Source: Blastocatellia bacterium
GTDB lineage: Bacteria; Acidobacteriota; Blastocatellia; Pyrinomonadales; Pyrinomonadaceae
Assembly: GCA_013695495.1 (NCBI GenBank)
Contig: JACDAK010000351.1
Span: forward strand, 1-8,381
Direction of reading: 5' to 3'
Length of the DNA stretch: 8,381 nt
The translations under genes and the position numbers were made by a program. The notes under the pieces were generated by a model that searched no databases, had not been told where the DNA came from, and was given only the letters and a program-made list of their open reading frames with translations. Shown here piece by piece: positions 1 through 6,417 of this stretch. Each line of letters opens with the position of its first letter. The first letter of the stretch is position 1.

Positions 1-189
1 CTGGGTGCATATTTCGCCTGGACGGGGTGGCACGAAGAAGAAAAACTCGTCGAACACGACGGCTTCGACAGTGCAAATCGAATCCGTTTTATGGGATGGT
101 CCGGCCTCATTTTGAGCGCCCTCTTCGCCCTCGGGATCATCGTTCAAGAGATTCCGACGTGGATCGTTGGGCCATGCGTAGGAAGATGA
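1..189 (+). CDS. C-terminal fragment of a small membrane protein of the cytochrome c oxidase cluster
   Basis: Frame 1 is open from the first base to the TGA at 187-189 and gives 62 residues of a protein that begins outside the window. The visible part has an acidic stretch (WHEEEKLVEHD), then a hydrophobic helix of about 20 residues (GWSGLILSALFALGIIVQ), and ends EIPTWIVGPCVGR. From memory, a terminal helix with the pattern 'GWxGLxLSALFALxIxxQ..P.....PC' is typical of small uncharacterised membrane proteins next to oxidase subunit III and ctaG in caa3/coxMNOP-type clusters. That family match is recall, not a search. The stop overlaps the start of the next gene (ATG at 174, or ATGA at 186-189), which fits translational coupling. 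The frame runs parallel to an arginine-rich false extension of the next gene, and its amino-acid composition makes it the real coding frame here. Confidence 0.7.
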   Translation: MGAYFAWTGWHEEEKLVEHDGFDSANRIRFMGWSGLILSALFALGIIVQEIPTWIVGPCVGR

Positions 190-1136
190 TAAAACTCGCT
201 TCTTCACAATCAGTAGCGTTACTTCTGCTCGTGGCGGCGGCACCCGTCCTTGCGCACGAGGGCCGGCCTCATAGTTATGCAGACGCTATGCGCTATTGGG
301 GTGCCGACCCGCTAACCATGGCCGGCCTAACAATCTCCGCAATATTTTACACGGTCGGATTATACCGCATCTGGTCAACCACCGCCGTCGGCAAAGGGAT
401 CCGCCGCTGGGAAGCAGCAGTTTTCGGCATCGGCTGGCTCTCATTGTTCGTCGCTCTCGTTTCACCGGTCCATGCCCTAAGCAGCGTACTGTTCTCAGTG
501 CATATGACGCAGCACGAGATCTTAATGCTGGTATCCGCACCGCTCATGGTACTCGGCCGGCCAGTGGTCGCATTTCTCTGGGCCATGCCTGTACGGCCGC
601 GCGAAACGATCGCGGACATCAGCCGCAACCCCACAGTGCGATCCGCGTGGCGAAAGATATCAAACCCCATGGCCGCGTGGCTGATCCATATGGTCGCACT
701 CTGGATCTGGCATCTTCCCGTGCTGTACGAAGCAGCGGTTGGCAACCAGTACATCCATTTCCTGCAGCACTTTAGCTTTTTCGGATCGGCGCTTTTGTTC
801 TGGTGGGCCCTCATCTACGGCCGCCAAGGCTTGCTCGGTTACGGCGCAGCGGTCCTTTACGTTTTCAGCACCGCCGCTCACAGCGGCCTCTTAGGTGCTC
901 TGCTCACATTTGCTGGAGTCGTCGTTTACCCTACTTACGCAGAAACGGCCCCCGCCTTCGGTGTCACGGCTCTCGAAGATCAACAACTTGGCGGTCTGAT
1001 CATGTGGATACCGGCAGGTGTTCTTTACACCATCGCAGGCTTGGCACTACTTGCCGGATGGCTTCGTGAGGCTGAGTCAATGGCGGTGCGCGAGATGGCA
1101 AAGCGTTCAAGGTTAGTGGAGGTGAAGAATGGATAA
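174..1136 (+). CDS. ctaG: Cytochrome c oxidase assembly factor CtaG (caa3_CtaG family)
   Basis: This is a polytopic inner-membrane protein of about 320 residues. Members of the caa3_CtaG family (PF09678) are needed to mature caa3-type cytochrome c oxidase, probably at the copper-insertion stage. Numbered from the ATG at 174, residues 1-27 look like a signal sequence (positive MRRK start, hydrophobic core, cleavage after VLA27), and about seven further hydrophobic segments follow. Family hallmarks are HMTQHEILMLVSAPLMVLGR (residues 110-129), LWIWHLPVLYEAA (176-188), and H195/H199 followed by LLFWWALIYG (207-216). H110, H114, H172, H180, H195 and H199 are candidate metal ligands. The frame stays open to 27, but residues before 174 are arginine-rich and overlap the upstream gene, so I reject that start. 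ATG 186 is an alternative that would make an ATGA overlap with the upstream stop. The end overlaps the cytochrome c gene by 8 bases. Confidence 0.9.
   Translation: MRRKMIKLASSQSVALLLLVAAAPVLAHEGRPHSYADAMRYWGADPLTMAGLTISAIFYTVGLYRIWSTTAVGKGIRRWEAAVFGIGWLSLFVALVSPVHALSSVLFSVHMTQHEILMLVSAPLMVLGRPVVAFLWAMPVRPRETIADISRNPTVRSAWRKISNPMAAWLIHMVALWIWHLPVLYEAAVGNQYIHFLQHFSFFGSALLFWWALIYGRQGLLGYGAAVLYVFSTAAHSGLLGALLTFAGVVVYPTYAETAPAFGVTALEDQQLGGLIMWIPAGVLYTIAGLALLAGWLREAESMAVREMAKRSRLVEVKNG
1118..1125 (+). promoter_or_regulatory. Shine-Dalgarno site of the cytochrome c gene
   Basis: GGAGGTGA lies just ahead of the ATG at 1129, inside the last codons of ctaG. It fixes the start of the cytochrome and supports co-translation of the two overlapping genes. 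Confidence 0.75.
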
Positions 1137-1530
1137 GCGCCGGTACATCCGTTGGTCTAAGTTGGCCCTCATCGGCGTTGGCCTGAGCATCGGACTCTCA
1201 TTCGCCGGGTGCGACCGTGATGATCACCGGGCGATCCGCGCGATCACCGGCGGCGAACCCGAACGGGGCCGCGTTTTGATCAGAACGCTCGGCTGCGCCA
1301 CATGTCATATCGTGCCGGGTGTACGCGACGTCGAAGGCCTCGTCGGTCCGCCGCTCGAACGCATCGCGAGCCGCGCTTATCTAGCCGGACGCATCGAGAA
1401 CACGCCTGAGAATATGCTCCGGTGGATACGATTTCCCAAATCCGTCGACCCTGAAACCGTGATGCCTCAGATAGAAATGACCGAACAAGACGGCCGTGAC
1501 ATCACGGCATATCTGTACACGCTTAGATAA
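1129..1530 (+). CDS. Lipid-anchored monoheme c-type cytochrome
   Basis: A 133-residue class I cytochrome c that probably carries electrons at the periplasmic face of the membrane. The N-terminus has basic residues (MDKRRYIRWSK), a hydrophobic segment and a lipobox-like SFAGC with Cys28, so signal peptidase II processing and lipid anchoring are likely. The heme site is C56-A-T-C59-H60. Met112 in VMPQIEM is the natural sixth ligand. The order GxxxxxxxGCATCH ... GPPLERIASRAY ... WIRFPKSVDP ... MPQ ... DITAYLYTL is that of small cytochrome c domains of oxidase subunit II or alcohol-dehydrogenase electron acceptors. The mature protein is little more than one heme domain. It overlaps ctaG by 8 bases and lies 6 bases ahead of the receptor gene. 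Its position after ctaG suggests it feeds the terminal oxidase. A role as acceptor for a PQQ dehydrogenase is possible but inferred. Confidence 0.9.
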   Translation: MDKRRYIRWSKLALIGVGLSIGLSFAGCDRDDHRAIRAITGGEPERGRVLIRTLGCATCHIVPGVRDVEGLVGPPLERIASRAYLAGRIENTPENMLRWIRFPKSVDPETVMPQIEMTEQDGRDITAYLYTLR

Positions 1531-1536
1531 CAACCT

Positions 1537-3903
1537 ATGACAAAAACAGTGATTCTGATCTTCGTTCTATTGGCATTGGTAACTCCCGTGTTCTCTCAGG
1601 TACATGTGGGAACACTACGGGGCGTTGTCATGGACCAGTCCGAAGCACTGATCGTCGGCGCTGAGGTCCGCATTGAAGATTCGCTCAGCGGATTTCACGC
1701 AAACTCTAGAACCGACGAGCGTGGCGAATTCCGCTTCGATAATCTTTACTACGGGATCTTCACGCTTCGCGCATACGCTGACGGCTTCAGCCCTGGGATT
1801 ACTTCCGTGGAAATTCGATCGAATGTCGTCGTCCGTCAGCATATTCGTCTTAATGTCGGACCTGCGGTCGCAAAGGTCGACGTGGCGACGTCTCCCGACG
1901 TCCTGATCGATCCTCAGCAAACTTCAACCTCAACAAGACTCGGCGCGCTACAGATCGATCATGCCCCCGGCGTCGTTCGCAGTCAGGATCTCTATCGGCT
2001 GCTTGGCACTGCGGGCATAACAACCCAAAACAACGGACTCCTTCACCTCCGCGGTTCCGAGGACGGAATTCTCTACGTTGTTGACGGCGTCCCCACTCGA
2101 GACCGCATTGATTTAATATCTGCCGGCGGATTCGATCAAGATTCGATCCGTTCGCTTCAACTGATCACAGGCGGATTTCCGGCAGAGTTCGGTGGCCGCA
2201 GCGGTGCCGTCGCGGTCATTCAAGCCAATTCCGGAATCAATAGCAATTTTGCGGGGCGATTCAGCGGCGGCGTGGGTGATTATCGTACCCAAGACGTAGG
2301 GGGATCAATCGCATACGGATGGGGCAATCGGTTCGGCATCTTTGCGGCGGGCTCAGGAAACCGGTCCGACCGCTTTCTCGATCCCGTGGTGGAAGACAAC
2401 TTCAACAATCGCGGTCGCCGCCGAAGCCTCAGTTTCAGGGCAGACTGGCATCCGACGAATCATGACCTGATTTTCTTCGATCTCCGCGTTGCGGGAACCG
2501 ATATGCGTGTCACGAACAACGTCGTTCAGGAGCAATCCGGCCAACGCCAAACGCAACGCCTTCGTAACGACGCCGAGTCCGTTTCTTGGCAGCGCATCTG
2601 GGACGCTGACACTGTAACGAACCTGGTCTTTTTTCGGCGAAATTATACCAGCGAGCTGTCCCCGAGCCTTTTCGACATTCCTATCACCGCAACGCAAGAT
2701 CGCGGCCACACACGAAGCGGGCTGATCGGCAGCTATTCCCGCTCCACCCGGGGGCACGATATTAAATTCGGCTTTGAGGCCTCGCGTGTCCGCTTGCGTG
2801 AGTATTTCTCGTTTGCCATCACCGATGCAGACATTGCCGACGATATGGAGATCAGTGATGCGGCTCAGGAGTTCACGCCCGAAAATCCCTTTGTTTTTCA
2901 AGATGCGACAAGAGGAAGTTACGCCGCTCTCTACGCCCAGACGCGTTTCGAGCCCTTCCGCAATCTGTCGCTTAGCCTCGGTATTCGTGTCGACAGTTCC
3001 AATTTGCTGACCGCCGAATCGCAGGTCAGCCCGCGAATCGCGGTTGCTTATGTCGTCCCGCGAGCCCAAACAGTCATTCGCGCCTCGTTCAATCGTCTTT
3101 TTCAACCGCCGCAGTTGGAAAACCTCCTGCTTTCTGATTCGCCTCAGGCACGAGCCCTCTCACCCTTCCTCGAAGATACCGACGGCGGCGCCCGCGTCAG
3201 TGCAGAAAGAGTGAGCGCGTATGAGATCGGCGCTACTCAGAGGCTCACAAACTTTGCCCGTCTTGACCTGTCGCTCTGGCAACGCAACTTCGTCAACTAC
3301 GCCGATCCGAACGCCTTCTTTTCTACCACTATTGTGTTCCCAAACACAGTCAAAGAAGGCTACGCATACGGCGCAGACGTTCGCCTCGGCATTGCCGAAT
3401 ACCGCGGATTCTCAGGCTACGCAAGCTACGCCAACGGCACCATACACCAGATCGGCCCGGTAATCGGCGGACTTTTTCTAACAGACGAGTTCATTGAGAT
3501 CGGCGAAGGCACTCGCTTCGTGCCGGATCACGATCAGCGCAACGTCGTTGCTTTTGCCGTCACCTATAGGGCTCCTCGTTCCGGATGGTTCATGACGTTC
3601 GGCGGAAGGCACGAGAGCGGAGTGCCGCTGGAAGTCGAGGACGACCGGCTGGTCGATCTGATGGATACGCCGGGTGCTGATCTGGTCAATTTCGAGCGGG
3701 AGCGAGTCCGGCCATGGACAGTGTTTGATCTGCAAACGGGTTGGCGATTTCAACGCAGCGATCGCCGAAGTTTAAGACTAGAACTGAACCTGCTCAACAT
3801 TTTCAACACGCGCTTTGCCTACAACTTTGGGAGCCCATTCGAGGGAACCCACTTCGGTCATCGACGTATGATCGGCGGTCGCGCAACCGTCGATTTTCGG
3901 TGA
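1537..3903 (+). CDS. TonB-dependent outer-membrane receptor with N-terminal carboxypeptidase-regulatory-like domain
   Basis: A 788-residue outer-membrane active transporter. Residues 1-20 form a Sec signal peptide (MTKTVILIFVLLALVTPVFS, cut before Q21). Residues about 24-108 make a carboxypeptidase-regulatory-like beta-sandwich (GTLRGVVMDQSEALIVGAEV ... TDERGEFRFDNLYYGIFTL). The plug spans about 130-232 and shows LRGSEDGILYVVDGVP (171-186) and ITGGFPAEFGGRSGAVAVI (210-228), the usual plug motifs. From about 240 to the end, alternating strands make the barrel, with ELNLLNIFNTRFAYNFGSPF near the C-terminus and a final DFR. Proteins with this sandwich-plus-barrel plan (Oar-like) are common in Acidobacteriota and Bacteroidota; at 788 residues this one is shorter than typical Oar proteins and nearer to cofactor or siderophore receptors. 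I see no clear TonB box and no tonB/exbBD genes in the window. No Shine-Dalgarno site precedes the ATG, so translation probably relies on coupling to the cytochrome stop 6 bases upstream. The ligand is unknown. Confidence 0.93.
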   Translation: MTKTVILIFVLLALVTPVFSQVHVGTLRGVVMDQSEALIVGAEVRIEDSLSGFHANSRTDERGEFRFDNLYYGIFTLRAYADGFSPGITSVEIRSNVVVRQHIRLNVGPAVAKVDVATSPDVLIDPQQTSTSTRLGALQIDHAPGVVRSQDLYRLLGTAGITTQNNGLLHLRGSEDGILYVVDGVPTRDRIDLISAGGFDQDSIRSLQLITGGFPAEFGGRSGAVAVIQANSGINSNFAGRFSGGVGDYRTQDVGGSIAYGWGNRFGIFAAGSGNRSDRFLDPVVEDNFNNRGRRRSLSFRADWHPTNHDLIFFDLRVAGTDMRVTNNVVQEQSGQRQTQRLRNDAESVSWQRIWDADTVTNLVFFRRNYTSELSPSLFDIPITATQDRGHTRSGLIGSYSRSTRGHDIKFGFEASRVRLREYFSFAITDADIADDMEISDAAQEFTPENPFVFQDATRGSYAALYAQTRFEPFRNLSLSLGIRVDSSNLLTAESQVSPRIAVAYVVPRAQTVIRASFNRLFQPPQLENLLLSDSPQARALSPFLEDTDGGARVSAERVSAYEIGATQRLTNFARLDLSLWQRNFVNYADPNAFFSTTIVFPNTVKEGYAYGADVRLGIAEYRGFSGYASYANGTIHQIGPVIGGLFLTDEFIEIGEGTRFVPDHDQRNVVAFAVTYRAPRSGWFMTFGGRHESGVPLEVEDDRLVDLMDTPGADLVNFERERVRPWTVFDLQTGWRFQRSDRRSLRLELNLLNIFNTRFAYNFGSPFEGTHFGHRRMIGGRATVDFR

Positions 3904-3922
3904 CAAATATTACATATGGACT

Positions 3923-3930
3923 AAGGGAGG
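3923..3930 (+). promoter_or_regulatory. Strong Shine-Dalgarno site of the GlcG-family gene
   Basis: AAGGGAGG sits 8 bases ahead of the ATG at 3939 in a short AT-rich spacer (3904-3938). It is the strongest ribosome-binding site in the window and suggests that this small protein is translated at a higher rate than its neighbours. Confidence 0.75.
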
Positions 3931-3938
3931 AATAATTA

Positions 3939-4340
3939 ATGATCACATTAAACGACGCGGTCAGGATGATCAATGCCGCACAAGACAAAGCAGAAGAGAT
4001 AAGCCAGCCGATGAATATCGCCGTTGTCGACGAGGGCGGCAACCTTGTCGCTCACGTTCGAATGGATAACGCGTGGGTCGGCAGCGTGGACATCGCCATC
4101 AACAAAGCTTGGACATCTCGCGCCTTTGATATCTCAACCGCCGAACTTGCCAAACTCAGCCAATCGGGCCAGGACTTTTTCGGGATTCACACCACGAACA
4201 ACGCCCGAGTTGTGATATTCCCTGGAGGCTTGCCACTAAAACGCGGAGGAAAAGTAGTCGGAGCGATCGGGGTCAGCGGCGGAATGGCCGACCAGGATGC
4301 CCAGGTCGCACAGGCAGGGGCCGACGCGATCGAAGGTTGA
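3939..4340 (+). CDS. GlcG/HbpS family (DUF336) heme- or cofactor-binding protein
   Basis: A 133-residue single-domain protein of the GlcG/HbpS/Cob(I)alamin adenosyltransferase PduO-C-like family (PF03928). Hallmarks are MNIAVVDEGGNLVAHVRMD (residues 25-43), SVDIAINKAWTSRAF (49-63), and FPGGLPLKRGGKVVGAIGVS (94-113) followed by GG...DQ..AQAGADAI. Relatives include HbpS, an extracellular heme-binding sensor partner, and GlcG of the glycolate operon; many relatives have no known function. There is no signal peptide, so the protein as written is cytoplasmic. The start is fixed by the AAGGGAGG site. It lies 35 bases after the receptor gene. Heme binding would fit neighbours that encode a cytochrome and an oxidase assembly factor, but no ligand can be read from the sequence. 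The end is followed by a second ribosome-binding-like site for the permease. Confidence 0.9.
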   Translation: MITLNDAVRMINAAQDKAEEISQPMNIAVVDEGGNLVAHVRMDNAWVGSVDIAINKAWTSRAFDISTAELAKLSQSGQDFFGIHTTNNARVVIFPGGLPLKRGGKVVGAIGVSGGMADQDAQVAQAGADAIEG

Positions 4341-5418
4341 TCGAAGGAGAAGGCATATCGACTCAGATCGGTCCAAAAACAATCCGGCCGTTGTGGTGGT
4401 GATGGTTGCCGTCACAGCGGTCGCATTCTACTTGTGCTATTTGGTGGCTCAGCCCTTTTTGGTGCCGCTGATTTGGGCTCTCGCACTCGCCGTCCTCGTC
4501 TTTCCGTTCTACGAATCTATCGAACGCTATATCAAAAGTCCCAACATCGCGGCTGCACTCGCCACGCTGTTCGTAGCAATCGTGATCGTCGGTCCTATAG
4601 TGCTTCTCACGCGCCAAGTTGTGAACGAGATCTGGCAAAATGCTGAGGTTGTGAGCAGCCAGCTCGAGAGCGGTGAATGGCATCAACAGTTCACCGAAAA
4701 TGAGATGGTCGCGGGCGCCACCGGGTGGATACGCGAACGTGTTGACCTCGCTGACCCCATCAGCCAGCTAACCGGCATGATCCCCGGAATAGCTACGCTT
4801 TTCCTCTCCGGCTCGATTTGGTTCGTATTCCAGTTGTTCATCGCTTTCTTCGCCTTATTTTTCTTCTTTCGCGATCATGGAGAGATTCTAAAGAGCGTGC
4901 GCCGGCTGATCCCGCTTTCGTCCGACGAAACCGACGCGATCTTCGAACGCATCGACGATACGCTCCATGCGACGGTATTCGGCGAGGTATTCATCGCTTT
5001 CCTTCAGGGAGCCATGGGTGCATTCGCCTTTTGGCTGGTAGGCATCCCCGGCGCCATCTTCTGGGGCTTTGTCATGGGAATTCTCGGTTTCCTTCCGGCG
5101 ATCGGCACTTGGCTTATCTGGCTTCCCGCCGCGATCTATTTAATGTCGCAGGGTTCCTGGGCGTGGGGCATTTTCCTAATTGCCTGGGGACTACTTATCA
5201 TGACCGGACTGACGACTGTGATATATCCCAAACTCGTCGGCAACAGGCTACATTTACACACCCTGCTGGTGTTTGTCGCGATTTTAGGCGGAGTTTTTGC
5301 GTTTGGTACCGTCGGCATAATCGTTGGCCCTACCGCGGTCGCGATCAGTCTCTCGCTGATCGACATCTGGAAAAAGCGTATCGGCCGACCCGATGATGAA
5401 ACCGCCGCAGAGGCTTAG
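4297..5418 (+). CDS. AI-2E family (UPF0118/PerM-like) membrane permease
   Basis: A polytopic inner-membrane protein of the AI-2E exporter/PerM superfamily (PF01594), 373 residues if read from the ATG at 4297. Members export autoinducer-2 or act as Na+/H+ or other antiporters; the substrate here cannot be told. Features include a first helix VVVVMVAVTAVAFYLCYLVA followed by QPFLVPLIWA, the FFFFRDHGE motif, VGIPGAIFWGFVMGILGFLP, IGTWLIWLPAAIYL, YPKLVGNRLHLHTLLVFVAI and LGGVFAFGTVGIIVGP, all in the family's usual order. The start is uncertain. The ATG at 4297 lacks a good ribosome-binding site, overlaps the upstream gene by 44 bases and adds a very basic leader. ATG 4402 or GTG 4393-4399 would cut into helix 1. 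The best ribosome-binding site (4344-4353) points to 4357, which is ATC. The stop TAG lies 6 bases before the propeller gene. Confidence 0.9.
   Translation: MPRSHRQGPTRSKVDRRRRHIDSDRSKNNPAVVVVMVAVTAVAFYLCYLVAQPFLVPLIWALALAVLVFPFYESIERYIKSPNIAAALATLFVAIVIVGPIVLLTRQVVNEIWQNAEVVSSQLESGEWHQQFTENEMVAGATGWIRERVDLADPISQLTGMIPGIATLFLSGSIWFVFQLFIAFFALFFFFRDHGEILKSVRRLIPLSSDETDAIFERIDDTLHATVFGEVFIAFLQGAMGAFAFWLVGIPGAIFWGFVMGILGFLPAIGTWLIWLPAAIYLMSQGSWAWGIFLIAWGLLIMTGLTTVIYPKLVGNRLHLHTLLVFVAILGGVFAFGTVGIIVGPTAVAISLSLIDIWKKRIGRPDDETAAEA
4344..4353 (+). promoter_or_regulatory. Shine-Dalgarno-like site without a standard start codon
   Basis: AAGGAGAAGG follows the GlcG-family stop directly. Seven bases beyond its GGAG core, in the permease frame, is ATC at 4357-4359. 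Initiation there would give a permease N-terminus of DSDRSKNNPAVVVV after the initiator, which keeps the first helix whole and lacks the basic leader. No ATG, GTG or TTG lies in frame at this distance. Confidence 0.45.
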
Positions 5419-5424
5419 CCTATT

Positions 5425-6417
5425 ATGAAACTACAAAGATTCGCCTTAGTCATCCTCGCATGTGTCGCGGCAGCGGCGTGCGCGTCCCGTTCCGGCGCAC
5501 CTCTTGTTTACATTTCAAACGAACGAGCAGGCACCATCAGCGTCATCGACAGTGGTACCGATGAAGCCGTCGACACCATTCATGTCGGCGGACGTCCCCG
5601 CGGAATCCGCATTAGCCCTGACGGCTCACGCATCTATGTCGCGGTCAGCTCACCCATGAACCGCAAATACAACCACGAGGAGAACAAGATCGTCGCCGTC
5701 GACACCGCCAGCGGTAAGGTCGTCGCACGTTACGAGGTCGGGACCGACCCGGAACAACTCGCCATCTCAACCGACGGCAATTTCCTTTATGCTTCTAACG
5801 AGGATGCCGGAACAGCGACTATCGTCGATGTCCGCACGAATGAACTGCTCAAAACCTTGGTCGTGGGAATCGAACCCGAAGGCGTGACCATTAGCCCCGA
5901 TGGCAAATGGGTCTACATTATGGCAGAGACCAGCAACACCGTTTCGGTCATCGATACCGAGGCGATGGAGGTGGTCAGCACCTTCGCCGTTGGCCACCGT
6001 CCACGTGACGCCGCATTTTCACCTGACGGCTCGCGTGCCTACGTGACCGCCGAACTCGGCAAAGTCATGTCAGTAGTGGACGTCTCGCGGCACGAGGTCA
6101 TCGAAACCGTCCCGCTGATCAACGACGCGTCTTCGCTGCCCGTCGGCGTAGTGGTCTCTCCCGACGGCAGCCGCATCTATGTCGCGAACGGACGTCACAA
6201 CTCCGTATCCATCATAGATGCCGAAACGTTCGAAATGCTCGAAACGGTACCTGTAGGAAGTCGCGTATGGGGAATCGGATTAACCCCTGACGGTTCAAAG
6301 TTATACGCGGGAAATAGCCTCTCGAATACGGTCTCGGTGATAGATACCGCAGCTATCAGAGTAATCGCAACTATCACGACCGGCGACGGCCCGTGGGGCG
6401 TGGCCATTCGTCCTTAG
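5425..6417 (+). CDS. YVTN seven-bladed beta-propeller lipoprotein (PQQ-dependent catabolism-associated type)
   Basis: A 330-residue exported protein made of seven propeller repeats. The N-terminus MKLQRFALVILACVAAAACA has a lipobox-like end with Cys19, so it is probably a lipoprotein. The blades carry the repeat '(Y)V(A/S)N...NTVSVIDT...V..I.VG..P.GIA.SPDG' and begin near residues 28, 70, 121, 163, 205, 251 and 293; the last segment, GPWGVAIRP, closes the ring. Landmarks RPRG (57-60), PEGVTISPDGK (151-161) and VGSRVWGIGLTPDG (277-290), in this order, match my recollection of the family named 'PQQ-dependent catabolism-associated beta-propeller protein' (TIGR03866), which occurs with PQQ-dependent alcohol dehydrogenases. 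Blade 2 holds an insertion (SSPMNRKYNHEENK, about 75-88). The gene starts 6 bases after the permease; its ribosome-binding site (AGAGG, 5409-5413) is weak and rather far. Its molecular function is unknown. Confidence 0.9.
   Translation: MKLQRFALVILACVAAAACASRSGAPLVYISNERAGTISVIDSGTDEAVDTIHVGGRPRGIRISPDGSRIYVAVSSPMNRKYNHEENKIVAVDTASGKVVARYEVGTDPEQLAISTDGNFLYASNEDAGTATIVDVRTNELLKTLVVGIEPEGVTISPDGKWVYIMAETSNTVSVIDTEAMEVVSTFAVGHRPRDAAFSPDGSRAYVTAELGKVMSVVDVSRHEVIETVPLINDASSLPVGVVVSPDGSRIYVANGRHNSVSIIDAETFEMLETVPVGSRVWGIGLTPDGSKLYAGNSLSNTVSVIDTAAIRVIATITTGDGPWGVAIRP

Noticed and set aside
27..173. N-terminal extension of the ctaG reading frame by 49 residues
   Set aside because: The extension is extremely arginine-rich and overlaps the frame of the upstream membrane protein, whose sequence has a normal transmembrane helix. 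The signal peptide of CtaG begins at 174 or 186.
1222..1250. GATCACCGG repeated with a 20-base period
   Set aside because: It lies inside the cytochrome coding region, has only two copies and explains itself by the codons for similar residues.
2353..3105. 250-codon open frame on the minus strand inside the receptor gene
   Set aside because: It lies fully antisense to a well-supported barrel domain, has no ribosome-binding site and no recognisable domain, and its composition is that of a shadow frame.
3900..3930. Internal promoter (GTGACA then AT-rich sequence) ahead of the GlcG-family gene
   Set aside because: At 17-base spacing the second box would be AAGGGA, which is the ribosome-binding site and not a -10 element.
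4818..5396. 192-codon + strand open frame within the permease gene
   Set aside because: Very rich in Arg, His and Ser, as expected from a +1 reading of a membrane-protein gene. The permease frame has all family motifs.
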